From positions 62,001-126,000 of the forward strand of contig NZ_JACXAJ010000009.1 in assembly GCF_014773225.1 (NCBI RefSeq): DNA of 64,000 bases, read 5' to 3'. Numbering within the stretch: the first letter of the stretch is position 1; every line of letters begins with the position of its first letter. This stretch comes from Pontibacter aquaedesilientis. Its GTDB lineage: Bacteria; Bacteroidota; Bacteroidia; Cytophagales; Hymenobacteraceae. Below are positions 1 to 8,146 of this stretch, one piece after another. Below the pieces are notes generated by a model. It made no database searches and was not told the origin of the DNA. It saw nothing but the letters and a program-made list of their open reading frames with translations. A program made the translations under genes and the position numbers.

Positions 1-131
1 TCCGGCGTCAGTTCACGTGGCACGATGTCGAGCAGCAGTACCTGCACACCAATGTTGGCAAAGTGGCAGGCGATGCGGGAGCCCATTACGCCAGAGCCCA
101 GCACGGCTACTTTCTTAATAATTCTTTTCAT
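1..131 (-). CDS. 3-hydroxyacyl-CoA dehydrogenase, N-terminal fragment (cut by window edge)
   Basis: Only the first 43 or so residues lie in the window. They read [20 protein letters not shown] followed by [16 protein letters not shown]. The [10 protein letters not shown] stretch is the glycine-rich NAD-binding turn of the 3-hydroxyacyl-CoA dehydrogenase Rossmann fold, and the acidic residue ending the second strand (LLLDI) fits NAD preference. The family oxidises L-3-hydroxyacyl-CoA during fatty-acid beta-oxidation, and in Bacteroidota it is often fused to an enoyl-CoA hydratase. The gene starts 26 bp downstream of the MarR gene stop on the same strand, so the two are probably cotranscribed. 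The nearby acyl-CoA ligase supports a fatty-acid degradation role. The remainder of the gene is outside the window, so the fusion state is unknown. Confidence 0.85.
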   Translation of the reverse strand, partial: MKRIIKKVAVLGSGVMGSRIACHFANIGVQVLLLDIVPRELTP

Positions 132-157
132 AGAAAAAGCTTGATGGTCTACTATGG

Positions 158-592
158 TTAGAAAATTTCTTTGTTTTCGATCATGTTGATAATACGGCCT
201 GACACCCTGAAGAATACATCCAGCTCCTCCTGTGGAATGGCTTCCTGCATTTTGTGATTGAATTGGCGCACGGTCTGCCGCGACACCTCTTTCTTTTCCA
301 ATCCCTTCTCTGTCAGAAAAATGCGCACCAGGCGCTTGTCCCGGTCATCAGACACCTTATAAATCAGGCCTTTCTCTTCCATGCTCTTCAATATACGGGT
401 CAGGCTGCGCGCCTCTAAGCCAAGCAAAGGAGCTATTTTGGTAGCAGGCGTACCTGTTTCCTGGTTGATGTTGAGCAATACGAACCCAATGGAAGTGGTA
501 ATGTCGTTTTTGGCCGCCTCTGTGTTATACATACGGGAAATGGCATGCCAGCATACTTTTACATTATAGTCTACAGTTTCTTCAGGCTTCAT
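158..592 (-). CDS. MarR family transcriptional regulator
   Basis: This 144-residue winged-helix protein has the usual MarR length. The middle shows the helix-turn-helix and wing region ([20 protein letters not shown] then [21 protein letters not shown]), with the conserved DxRDKR wing. N- and C-terminal helices would form the dimer interface. MarR proteins are usually dimeric repressors that release DNA on binding a small ligand. This one heads a fatty-acid beta-oxidation gene and lies next to an acyl-CoA ligase, so an acyl-CoA or fatty-acid ligand is a reasonable inference. A -7 element and an inverted repeat lie just upstream (see 611-641), which suggests autoregulation. The ligand and targets cannot be read from the sequence. 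Confidence 0.92.
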   Translation of the reverse strand: MKPEETVDYNVKVCWHAISRMYNTEAAKNDITTSIGFVLLNINQETGTPATKIAPLLGLEARSLTRILKSMEEKGLIYKVSDDRDKRLVRIFLTEKGLEKKEVSRQTVRQFNHKMQEAIPQEELDVFFRVSGRIINMIENKEIF

Positions 593-610
593 GCTTTACA
601 GTGTTTATAC

Positions 611-641
611 CAAATATAGAAAATAATGTTATGCTTGCATA
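611..641 (-). promoter_or_regulatory. MarR gene promoter with candidate operator
   Basis: On the minus strand TATATTTG (618 to 611) matches the Bacteroidota -7 consensus TAnnTTTG, 19 bp before the MarR start codon. Just upstream, at 630-641, is the inverted repeat TATGC-TT-GCATA, positioned where the -33 region would be. A repressor bound there would block its own promoter. Both elements are visible in the sequence; the regulatory role is inferred. Confidence 0.6.
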
Positions 642-755
642 CTATTTTAACGAAAAATTAATCTCCGCTCCCGTCTCTTATCAAATAGAGGGGAATCGCA
701 GTAAAGTACCGTTTGCTATAGTTTATGTATAATCGCCAGAATGGTTACAAACAAA

Positions 756-782
756 AAACCCTTTCCGGATAGGAAAGGGTTT
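756..782 (-). terminator. Rho-independent terminator after the acyl-CoA ligase gene
   Basis: An 11-bp perfect stem (756-766 with 772-782, core AACCCTTTCC/GGAAAGGGTT) with a 5-nt loop. On the minus strand it is followed by a run of T. It lies 22 bp after the ligase stop codon and separates that gene from the MarR gene. Confidence 0.85.
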
Positions 783-803
783 TGATACTCAGTTGAAACC
801 GTT

Positions 804-2561
804 TTAAAACATGCTGTCGATCTCTTTTTGATAATTGGTCGTGATGTTTTTACGCTTCACTTTAAGGGTTGGCGTTAGCTCTCCGCTCTCTACAGTCCAC
901 ATGTTAGGTATAAGCTTGAACTTTTTGATGGTTTCGTATTGCGCCAGTCCTTCGTTCGCCTTTTCCACTTCACGCTTATATTTATCAAGAATCTCCGGCT
1001 TAGTAATCATCTCGGCATCGGAGGTATACTTTATACCTTTGTGCGAGCACCAGTCCTGTAGCCCCAGGAAGGCAGGCACGATCAGAGCGGCAGCGTACTT
1101 CTGTCCGGCTCCTACCACCATGGCCTGCTCTATTACAACCGATTCTTTCAATTTATTTTCGATTGGCTGCGGAGCCACATACTTACCACCCGAGGTCTTG
1201 AACATCTCCTTCTTGCGGTCAGTAATCTTCAGGAACTTGCCCTCCACCAACTCGCCGATGTCGCCGGTATGGAACCAACCGTCGGCGTCAATCACTTCAG
1301 CAGTCAGGTCAGGCTTCTTGTAGTAGCCTTTCATCACGTGCGGTCCGCGAGTCAGAATCTCCCCGTCTTCGGCTATTTTAACTTCCACGCCGTCGATAGT
1401 CATACCTACCGTACCGATCACGTTGTTCTCCGGCTCGTAACGGTTTACGGTGATCACCGGCGAGGTTTCCGTCAGGCCGTAGCCTTCCATCACCCGGATA
1501 TTGGCCGACCAGAATACACGGGCCAGTCGTGGCTGCAGCGCTGCGCCACCCGATACGATTGCAATCACGTTGCCGCCCAGCGCCTCGCGCCACTTGCTGA
1601 AAATGATTTTATTGGCCAGTTCCAGCTGTTTGTTGTACCACCAGCCCTGGTCTTCCCGGGTATCATATTTCAAACCGAGGTCCAGCGCCCAGAAGAAGAG
1701 CTTGCGCTTCACGCCGGTCAGTTCCATGCCCTTGGCCACAATCTTGTCATATACCTTCTCGAGCAGGCGCGGCACAGTGGTAAACACATGCGGCTGCACC
1801 TCTTTCAGGTTGTCGGCCACCTTCTCGATACTCTCAGCATAGTAGATCGACACCCCGATACGCATGTACAGGTATAGCAGCATGCGCTCAAAGATATGGC
1901 AAAGCGGCAGGAAGCTCAGGGCACGGTGCGAGCTGTTCACCGGCACGTAAGGCAAAGTGCCGGTTACGTTGCTCACAATGTTATTGTGTGTCAGCATGAC
2001 GCCTTTCGGGTTGCCGGTCGTGCCAGAGGTATAAATAATGGTCAGGATATCGTCCGGGGATACGCCTGCTTTCATCGGCTCCAGCTTTGCCACGTCTTCG
2101 CCCTCAGCCATTTTCACTACTTCCTTCCAGTGTGCGGCGCCATGTATCTCGTCGAAGGTATAAATCTCCTTGATGCTCTCCATGCCCTCCGTGGCTGCCA
2201 CTACTTTGTTGTACAGCTCACTATCGGACACAAACACCGCCTTCACCTCCGCATCGTTGAAAATGTAGCGGTAGTCCTCTATGGTAATGGTTGGGTACAT
2301 CGGTACACTGATTGCCCCGATTTGCTGTATGCCAAAGTCGGCAAACACCCACTCCGGGCGGTTCAGGGAAATGATGGCCACTTTGTCGCCCTTTCCTATA
2401 CCTAGTCTCAGCAGCCCCAAACTTACCTGGTTGGCGATGTCCTGCACGTCCTGCGTGCTATATTTTACCCACTGTCCATTTATTTTGGAGGCCAGGCAAT
2501 CTGGCTTCGGCGAGTTCTGCAACTGAAAGGGCAGCAGATCAAGAGTACGGGTTACGTTCAT
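804..2561 (-). CDS. Long-chain fatty-acid--CoA ligase (AMP-forming)
   Basis: A 585-residue acyl-CoA synthetase of the ANL superfamily, which activates fatty acids to acyl-CoA through an acyl-adenylate. The ATP-binding P-loop TSGTTGNPKG is at residues 178-187, the adenylate motif GYGLTETSP at about 360-368, the hinge and ATP/ribose region HTGDIGELVEGKFLKITDRK at 431-450, and the catalytic core KEMFKTSGGKYVAPQ just after. There is no signal peptide or membrane segment. Length and motif spacing fit the FadD15-like long-chain group common in Bacteroidota. It has its own terminator and lies near MarR and a hydroxyacyl-CoA dehydrogenase, consistent with fatty-acid catabolism. Exact chain-length preference cannot be read. 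Confidence 0.93.
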   Translation of the reverse strand: MNVTRTLDLLPFQLQNSPKPDCLASKINGQWVKYSTQDVQDIANQVSLGLLRLGIGKGDKVAIISLNRPEWVFADFGIQQIGAISVPMYPTITIEDYRYIFNDAEVKAVFVSDSELYNKVVAATEGMESIKEIYTFDEIHGAAHWKEVVKMAEGEDVAKLEPMKAGVSPDDILTIIYTSGTTGNPKGVMLTHNNIVSNVTGTLPYVPVNSSHRALSFLPLCHIFERMLLYLYMRIGVSIYYAESIEKVADNLKEVQPHVFTTVPRLLEKVYDKIVAKGMELTGVKRKLFFWALDLGLKYDTREDQGWWYNKQLELANKIIFSKWREALGGNVIAIVSGGAALQPRLARVFWSANIRVMEGYGLTETSPVITVNRYEPENNVIGTVGMTIDGVEVKIAEDGEILTRGPHVMKGYYKKPDLTAEVIDADGWFHTGDIGELVEGKFLKITDRKKEMFKTSGGKYVAPQPIENKLKESVVIEQAMVVGAGQKYAAALIVPAFLGLQDWCSHKGIKYTSDAEMITKPEILDKYKREVEKANEGLAQYETIKKFKLIPNMWTVESGELTPTLKVKRKNITTNYQKEIDSMF

Positions 2562-2778
2562 TGTGCTTGCTAGTGTTAGTGTGAGTCCTCTTATTTATAA
2601 AACCGTCCGATGTCGGAACATGGGAGTTAACGGCTGTATATAACTGCATTTTAATTATTTTTTCCTGAAATCTCTACTCCCAGGCCTACAAATATTTACT
2701 ATATATTATATTTATAAGACTTTTTACGATAAAAAGTGATGCGTGGCTTAGGGCTGCCCACAACACCTGCATTTTTGT

Positions 2779-2786
2779 TATATTTG
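2779..2786 (+). promoter_or_regulatory. -7 promoter element for the ureohydrolase-family gene
   Basis: TATATTTG matches TAnnTTTG exactly and ends 19 bp before the ATG at 2806. No clear TTTG element is found at the expected -33 distance. Confidence 0.5.
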
Positions 2787-2805
2787 AATTTTCAGCTGTG
2801 ACCTT

Positions 2806-3954
2806 ATGAATCTCTCTATCTTCTTTGAGCCTCTTAACGAGGACATTTTCGCCTTGCTGGACAAACCCCGTACCTTGGGCGCCTACATCGGCCGCTTCAC
2901 GGGCAAGTTCCCGGATTGGCGGTCGGCAGATATCGCCATCCTGGGGGTAAGCGAAACCAGAGGCCGGGAGGAGGAACCACACGAGACAGCCCCGGCCCGT
3001 GCCGTGCGCAAAAAACTCTATAGCCTGCACAAAGGCGCCGGTCGCTGCCATATCGTGGATTTGGGTAACCTTAGACCGGGCATCACGCTCGAAGACACTT
3101 ATCTGCGGATTAAAGAGATAGTGGAGGTTCTGATCTCACACAACACCATACCTGTGATCATTGGTGGTTCGCATGACCTGGAGTACGGGCAGTACATGGG
3201 CTATGAGCACATGGATCGTGTGGTGAACATGGTGACAGTAGACAGCAGCGTGGATATGGCCGAAGACCCTGAAGTGCCGGCCAACAAGAAACAGCTGCGC
3301 CAGATCCTGATGCACGAGCCGAATTACCTTTTCAGTCTGGGCCAGATCGGTTACCAGTCCTACCTGGTTGACCCGGAGGTGATGGCTACACTCGAAAAGC
3401 TGCATTTTGAAGCCTACCGTGTGGGCGAAGTGCACCGCAACATCCAGGAGATGGAGCCAGTGGTGCGCATGGCCGACCTGCTTACGTTTGATATCTCCGC
3501 CATACGACATCAGGATGCCCCGGGCTATGAGCCCGCCAATCCTTTTGGGATTACTGGCGAAGAGGCCTGTCAGCTGTGCTGGTACGCTGGCCTAAGCGAC
3601 AACATGACCTCCATGGGATTTTATGAGTACAACCCGGCGCTGGACGCGCATGAACTGACGGCAGCCACCATGGCCACCATGATCTGGTACTTCATCGAGG
3701 GTTTTTATCATCGTAAGAACGAGACGCAGTTCAATACCAGCAAATTCACTAAGTATGCGGTGGCCTTTAACGACAACCCAGACCGAATGATATTTTATAA
3801 GAGCAGGCAGAGTGAAAAATGGTGGCTGGAGGTGGAGGCGCTCTCCAATGAAAAAGGTGCCCGTATCGTGCCCTGCAGCTACGAGGATTACCTGCAGGCC
3901 ATCAAAGGCGAAGTGCCTAATCGCTGGATCCTGACCCAGGCCCGCATTGGCTGA
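2806..3954 (+). CDS. Arginase/agmatinase (ureohydrolase) family protein with altered metal site
   Basis: A 382-residue protein with the ureohydrolase fold pattern, often annotated formimidoylglutamase in Bacteroidota. Canonical enzymes bind two Mn ions through GGxH, DAHxD and DxDxxDP. Here GGSHDLEYG (H123) and both outer aspartates of the second motif (D146, D150) remain, but the central His is Ser148 (VDSSVD). In the third motif D229 is kept, but the second Asp is Ser231 (TFDISAIR). Two of six usual ligands are therefore missing, while the overall length and fold are intact. It may have a mononuclear or altered site, or be a non-catalytic relative. It is monocistronic with its own promoter. 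Family membership is solid; the substrate is unknown. Confidence 0.8.
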   Translation: MNLSIFFEPLNEDIFALLDKPRTLGAYIGRFTGKFPDWRSADIAILGVSETRGREEEPHETAPARAVRKKLYSLHKGAGRCHIVDLGNLRPGITLEDTYLRIKEIVEVLISHNTIPVIIGGSHDLEYGQYMGYEHMDRVVNMVTVDSSVDMAEDPEVPANKKQLRQILMHEPNYLFSLGQIGYQSYLVDPEVMATLEKLHFEAYRVGEVHRNIQEMEPVVRMADLLTFDISAIRHQDAPGYEPANPFGITGEEACQLCWYAGLSDNMTSMGFYEYNPALDAHELTAATMATMIWYFIEGFYHRKNETQFNTSKFTKYAVAFNDNPDRMIFYKSRQSEKWWLEVEALSNEKGARIVPCSYEDYLQAIKGEVPNRWILTQARIG

Positions 3955-4022
3955 TGGACGGGTTTTTTCCCTTATCCGTAGCGCGGGCAGCAGCAAGAAA
4001 CAATCCTGAATCCTTATCGTTT

Positions 4023-4055
4023 GCCCCAATCACTGGGGCGCTATGCTTATATTTG
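4023..4055 (+). promoter_or_regulatory. Promoter region of the cytochrome b5-like gene with inverted repeat
   Basis: TATATTTG at 4048-4055 matches the -7 consensus. The perfect inverted repeat GCCCCA-ATCAC-TGGGGC at 4023-4039 lies immediately upstream, with no T run after it, so it looks more like an operator than a terminator for the preceding gene. The promoter implies that translation begins at 4081 or 4084 rather than at an in-frame ATG at 4021. Confidence 0.5.
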
Positions 4056-4080
4056 TAATCTTGTCCCGAAATTCGACAGC

Positions 4081-4338
4081 ATGATGGAAAATCTCCCGGA
4101 GTATACGCTGCAGCAACTGGCTTCCCGCAATGGGCAGGACCGGGACGAAGTATGGGTGGGCTACAAAGGCCTGATCTATGACGTAAAAAAGTCGAGGCTG
4201 TGGCGGAGCGGCAACCACTACGAGCACTGGGCCGGGCAAGACCTGACCGAGGAGCTCAAGGACGCACCGCACACCGAATATGTTTTTGACAAATTTGAAG
4301 TGATCGGTTTGATCAAAAATTCAGTATACCGAAAATAA
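4081..4338 (+). CDS. Small cytochrome b5-like heme/steroid-binding domain protein
   Basis: An 85-residue protein that is essentially one cytochrome b5-like domain. YTLQQLASRNGQDRDEVWVG leads into YKGLIYDV, the typical b5 opening, then SGNHYEHWAGQDLTEELKD with candidate heme-binding His residues, and a second candidate in KDAPH. It has no signal peptide or membrane anchor. Two adjacent ATG codons (4081 and 4084) follow the promoter and are preferred over the upstream in-frame ATG. Proteins like this may carry heme or a hydrophobic ligand; electron transfer is the classical b5 role but the partner is unknown here. The first histidine context departs from the canonical HPGG, so heme binding should not be assumed. 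Confidence 0.75.
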   Translation: MMENLPEYTLQQLASRNGQDRDEVWVGYKGLIYDVKKSRLWRSGNHYEHWAGQDLTEELKDAPHTEYVFDKFEVIGLIKNSVYRK

Positions 4339-4400
4339 AGGCTCAGAGCAAGGCGCATGTTTTCTTGCAGACTCTCTGATTAACTAATAACACAAACACT

Positions 4401-5267
4401 ATGATTCTGATAGCTGATAGCGGCTCTACTAAAACAGACTGGCGTGTGATCAATGCCAACCAGGAGTACGAACAGGTAAACACCACCGGCATTAATCCGC
4501 AGTACCTCGAAACGGAGAAGATATACGCCATATTTGAAACAGAGCTTTTGCCGCAGCTGAAAGAGAAGAACATCAGCACAATCTACTACTATGGGGCAGG
4601 CTGCAGTTCCCCTGAGCGTAACAAGCGGGTGGAAGACGCCCTGCGCCGCGCCTTCCCTGGCAGTGTCATTTTTGTGGACCACGACCTATTGGCGGCGGCC
4701 CGTGCCATTTGCGGCCATCAGCCAGGTATAGCCTGTATCCTGGGGACCGGCTCCAACTCCTGCCTCTACGACGGGAAGAATATTGTGGACAATGTGCCAT
4801 CGTTGGGTTTCCTGATGGGGGACGAGGGCAGCGGCGCTTACCTGGGCAAGCTCCTAATCAAAGCATACCTGTACCGCGAACTCCCCGACGAGTTGGCAAC
4901 TTCACTGAAAAACAAATACAGCCTTACCAAAGATGGCATACTGGATACGGTATACGGCTCGGATATACCAAGCCAATACCTGGCCACCTTCGCCAAGTTC
5001 GTGTATGAAAAGCGCAAGAACCCAGTGATCAAGGAGATGATCTACGAGAACTTTGAGGAGTTTTTTGAGCGCCATGTGAGCAAGTACGAAGGCTTTGGGG
5101 AACTGCCCGTAAACTTTGTGGGCTCTATCGCGTTTCATTTTGCCGACACCCTCAAACTGGTCGCCAAGAAATATGGGGCGCATATCGGCACCATTATATC
5201 AAGCCCAAGCGAAGGGCTGATCAAATACCACCAGGAACTCCTGAATATGCAAGATGCCCAGGCCTGA
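4401..5267 (+). CDS. BadF/BadG/BcrA-type ATPase, probable GlcNAc/MurNAc kinase (MurK-like)
   Basis: A 288-residue member of the sugar-kinase/Hsp70/actin ATPase fold. The phosphate-1 motif is near the N-terminus (ADSGSTKTDW, residues 5-14), the phosphate-2 motif is LGTGSNSCLYDG near residue 115, and GDEGSGAYLGK follows at about 140. The family includes eukaryotic N-acetylglucosamine kinase and the clostridial MurK, which phosphorylates GlcNAc and MurNAc. The next gene, 49 bp downstream, is murQ, whose substrate is MurNAc-6-phosphate. Coupling the two would convert MurNAc to GlcNAc-6-phosphate plus lactate. The kinase family is clear; the specific substrate is inferred from the neighbour. Confidence 0.8.
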   Translation: MILIADSGSTKTDWRVINANQEYEQVNTTGINPQYLETEKIYAIFETELLPQLKEKNISTIYYYGAGCSSPERNKRVEDALRRAFPGSVIFVDHDLLAAARAICGHQPGIACILGTGSNSCLYDGKNIVDNVPSLGFLMGDEGSGAYLGKLLIKAYLYRELPDELATSLKNKYSLTKDGILDTVYGSDIPSQYLATFAKFVYEKRKNPVIKEMIYENFEEFFERHVSKYEGFGELPVNFVGSIAFHFADTLKLVAKKYGAHIGTIISSPSEGLIKYHQELLNMQDAQA

Positions 5268-5316
5268 TTTTCAGGCGAGAACCAAATTTTTGAAATCAAC
5301 TTATTTTTGAATAGCA

Positions 5317-6138
5317 GTGTCCACTACCACCGAATCTGAATCAAACTATGACAGCCTGGAGCGAATGCCCGTGCTGAAACTTCTGCAAAGTATAAACCAG
5401 GAGGACAAAACCGTTCCCTTCGCCGTGGAGCGTGCCATTCCCCAGATCGAGACACTTGTAAAAACCACCGTTGATCGCCTGAGCCGGGGTGGACGTTTGT
5501 TTTACATTGGGGCCGGGACGAGCGGGCGCTTAGGCATAGTGGATGCATCCGAGTGCCCTCCTACCTACGGCGTGCCACACGGCATGGTGATCGGTATCAT
5601 AGCCGGGGGCGATGGGGCCATACGCAAGGCAGTAGAGTTTGCCGAAGACGACACGACCCAAGCTTGGAAAGATTTACAGGAACATCATATAACCCCCAAA
5701 GATATTGTCGTGGGTATTGCGGCATCTGGCAACACGCCTTATGTGGTTGGCGGACTCGAAGCATGCCGACGCCAAGGTATAGCTACTGGCTGCATCGTAT
5801 GCAACGCTAACAGCAACGCCGCTGCCACTGCCGATTGCCCGGTAGAGGTAATCACAGGGCCGGAGTTCGTGACAGGCAGCACCCGCATGAAGGCCGGTAC
5901 CGCACAAAAGCTTGTTCTGAACATGTTGACGACGGCTACCATGGTGCAGTTGGGACATGTGAAAGGTAACAAAATGGTGGACATGCAACTCTCTAATACC
6001 AAACTGGTGGAGCGGGGCATTCGCATGGTTATGGAAGAGCTACAGCTTGCCAAACCGGAGGCCGCAGCGCTTCTCAAAAAGTATGGCAGCGTTAGGGCCG
6101 CTATTGAGGCTTACCGAAACGGAGACTACCAGGTATAG
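5317..6138 (+). CDS. murQ: N-acetylmuramic acid 6-phosphate etherase
   Basis: A 273-residue SIS-domain lyase that removes the D-lactyl ether of MurNAc-6-phosphate in peptidoglycan recycling. GRLFYIGAGTSGRLGIVDAS near residue 60, the SGNTPYV loop near 135 and TGSTRMKAGTAQK near 188 are characteristic of MurQ, with KMVDMQLSNTKL further on. The start is GTG at 5317, which gives the expected N-terminal length; no better ATG lies upstream in frame. It follows the MurK-like kinase in the same orientation and is probably in one operon. A strong hairpin follows the stop codon. Confidence 0.94.
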   Translation: MSTTTESESNYDSLERMPVLKLLQSINQEDKTVPFAVERAIPQIETLVKTTVDRLSRGGRLFYIGAGTSGRLGIVDASECPPTYGVPHGMVIGIIAGGDGAIRKAVEFAEDDTTQAWKDLQEHHITPKDIVVGIAASGNTPYVVGGLEACRRQGIATGCIVCNANSNAAATADCPVEVITGPEFVTGSTRMKAGTAQKLVLNMLTTATMVQLGHVKGNKMVDMQLSNTKLVERGIRMVMEELQLAKPEAAALLKKYGSVRAAIEAYRNGDYQV

Positions 6139-6151
6139 CAGCATCCTGCAG

Positions 6152-6200
6152 AAACTAAAGCGGCGCATCAGGTATAAAATCTGATGCGTCGCTTTAGTTT
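6152..6200. terminator. Bidirectional terminator between murQ and the TPR gene
   Basis: A 20-bp stem (6152-6171 with 6181-6200, GGCGCATCAG/CTGATGCGTC at its inner end) with a 9-nt loop containing GGTATA. It sits between convergent genes and can serve both. Confidence 0.8.
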
Positions 6201-6210
6201 GTACCCTCCT

Positions 6211-7293
6211 CTACTCCACTGCTACCAAAGATTCCGTCAGCACCTTGGCGGCCTCCTTACTGGGGACTTTGTAGTTTATAACGGCCCAATCATAGCCTAG
6301 CTTGAAACGTCTGTCTTCCAACGCATATCGCATTTTGTTTCTATAATCTGCGATGCTCTCTAGCCCCAGGGCGGCTCGCCGTTCGTTCACTTTTTCCTCT
6401 TCTTCCTGGCTTATCTTGTGGGTTAGGTAACGGCTGGCCATACCTGCCAACTCCTCATCCTCCTCACACTCTTTTGGTTTGTCGCAACTCACCTTGGCAA
6501 GCACTTTGGAACGGTACAAGTTTTTGCCCTGCTGCTGGTCTATCAGGTAGGCAGCGGCATGCGGATCCAGCTTGCCCTCATGCACGGCTTGAACCAACAC
6601 AGGCGTAAAGTCGAAGCCGTTTCGGGCCGCTGTCTGGCGCTGTATCACGATGCTGAAGCGTGGCAACTGCTCTAATGTGTCGGGCACCCCGATCAGTCTC
6701 TCGCCCGGATAGCCATGCTGACTGATCCAAGCCAGCAGGTTTTTCACATTGTCGGCCTCTATCTTGCGAAGCGTGTCGCCGTGTACTTTTAAGCCTCCTT
6801 TTGCTTGCCGGAAGTACTGATCACGGGCCCACAACTCGTCCAGGTCCGCACGTAGATCTATGTTCGTCTTCTTTCTGAACTCTTTGCGGCGCTTCGGGTA
6901 TTTCTTCACGAATTTCTTCCATACCTTATGCTCGCGCAATGGGGCAAACACCTCCTGCTGTTCCAGGTACTCCAAGCTCACGCCGGTCTCAACCAGGTTT
7001 TCAAGGTAGCCTATAGCCTGCTTCTCGTTATTGGTCAGCGTGGCGCATATGGCTGCATTGTAATAGTCCCGGGCAAAGCCGTGCGGCACCGCTCCGAAAG
7101 CATGCCGGTAAGACTCCAGCGCACCTGCATAATCCTGCGCCATAAGGAGGGACTCGGCTTGATTGATATGCGGATGGTACGCTTTCACATAATCTGCGTT
7201 TGCCTGCGCCTTAGCGCCAAGACTTAGCATGAAAAACAGCAGCAAGGCTGGCAAAAAACATTGGGGGATGCGTGATCTAAATTGAAACTGCAT
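6211..7293 (-). CDS. Secreted TPR-containing hypothetical protein
   Basis: A 360-residue protein with an N-terminal signal peptide (LPALLLFFMLSLGAKAQA), so it is probably periplasmic. Residues 35-110 contain TPR-like helical pairs (HINQAESLLMAQDYAGALES, AAICATLTNNEKQAIGYLEN). After a basic stretch (KKYPKRRKEFRKK) the second half contains LWARDQYFRQ and a long alpha-helical region, which resembles the DUF6624 family, though I am not sure of that assignment. No catalytic motif is evident. It is a single gene convergent with murQ and sharing its terminator. Function unknown. Confidence 0.7.
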   Translation of the reverse strand: MQFQFRSRIPQCFLPALLLFFMLSLGAKAQANADYVKAYHPHINQAESLLMAQDYAGALESYRHAFGAVPHGFARDYYNAAICATLTNNEKQAIGYLENLVETGVSLEYLEQQEVFAPLREHKVWKKFVKKYPKRRKEFRKKTNIDLRADLDELWARDQYFRQAKGGLKVHGDTLRKIEADNVKNLLAWISQHGYPGERLIGVPDTLEQLPRFSIVIQRQTAARNGFDFTPVLVQAVHEGKLDPHAAAYLIDQQQGKNLYRSKVLAKVSCDKPKECEEDEELAGMASRYLTHKISQEEEEKVNERRAALGLESIADYRNKMRYALEDRRFKLGYDWAVINYKVPSKEAAKVLTESLVAVE

Positions 7294-7514
7294 AGGATGA
7301 AGGGTATTTTCAGAAAGAAAGTGCTATGTTATAACGTGCCACGGAAGCACTTAGCATGACTAGGCCACAATTTGTACCCGCTTATACCTGTAACAGGCAA
7401 ACAGAGTTGAGAAACAGGCAGGTTTCTTCCTGAAATATAGCCAACTTTGTCCATATTCTTTGAGTAGATAGACAAAAGCCGCCCGAATGCGCAGGCAGCT
7501 GAATCAATTGACTT

Positions 7515-8084
7515 ATGCATACCATCGAACCGTTTTACAATTGGCTGGAACTGTACTCTGCTACGGACGACCCGCGCTCCCCACTCTATGGCGCCGAAAA
7601 CAGCCTGATGCAATACACTAACACCATCTACGGGTACTACATTCACCCGCAATGGGACGACATAGACTCTGAGACGCTTTTTCTGAAGATACTCTATGTC
7701 GACTATGAGCTGGGCTTCGTCGTGATTGAGTTTATCGGGGAGTGGAACGACACGCTCAATAACGACATCATGAAGCTGAAGCGCAACATCATCGACCCAC
7801 TTATACAGGAAGGCATCAAATATTTTATCCTGATCGGCGAGAACGTGTTTAACTTCCACGGCTCGGAGGACGACTATTACGAAGAATGGTTTGATGATGT
7901 GGAGGACGGCTGGATCGCCGCCCTCAGCTTCCGGGACTTTGTGCTGAGCGAAATGCGCAGCTATAACCTCGACTACTACATTAACTCAGGCGGTACTCTG
8001 GATGACCTGCACTGGCGCACCTATACGCCGAAGCGGCTCTTTGCGCTGGTGAACAGCATGATCCAGAAACGGCTTGGGCCTTAG
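7515..8084 (+). CDS. Acidic hypothetical protein
   Basis: A 189-residue soluble, strongly acidic protein rich in Asp, Glu, Tyr and Trp (for example GSEDDYYEEWFDDVEDGW near residue 115). It has no signal peptide or membrane segment. A central pattern of beta strand and helix (FLKILYVDYELGFVVIEF, then KYFILIGENVFNF) suggests a compact alpha/beta fold. I do not recognise a family, though intact length and codon use like its neighbours argue that it is a real gene. It is transcribed alone and ends 7 bp before a strong bidirectional terminator. An opposite-strand reading frame over it is a shadow. Confidence 0.7.
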   Translation: MHTIEPFYNWLELYSATDDPRSPLYGAENSLMQYTNTIYGYYIHPQWDDIDSETLFLKILYVDYELGFVVIEFIGEWNDTLNNDIMKLKRNIIDPLIQEGIKYFILIGENVFNFHGSEDDYYEEWFDDVEDGWIAALSFRDFVLSEMRSYNLDYYINSGGTLDDLHWRTYTPKRLFALVNSMIQKRLGP

Positions 8085-8091
8085 ATATAAT

Positions 8092-8127
8092 AAAAATGGC
8101 AGGCCTGTAAACAGACCTGCCATTTTT
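8092..8127. terminator. Bidirectional terminator
   Basis: A 16-bp stem (8092-8107 with 8112-8127, TGGCAGGCCTG against CAGACCTGCCA, one mismatch) with a 4-nt loop and A/T runs on both sides. It serves the acidic hypothetical gene on plus and the small lipoprotein gene on minus. Confidence 0.85.
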
Positions 8128-8146
8128 ATTATGGTCATTTGAAGGA

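Noticed and set aside
1269..1877. Open frame of 202 codons opposite the acyl-CoA ligase
   Set aside because: Shadow of the ligase gene; His/Val-rich translation typical of antisense frames.
7329..7859. Open frame of 176 codons opposite the acidic hypothetical gene at 7515-8084
   Set aside because: The plus-strand frame is longer, has an acidic, ordered composition and ends at a strong terminator; the minus frame has none of this.
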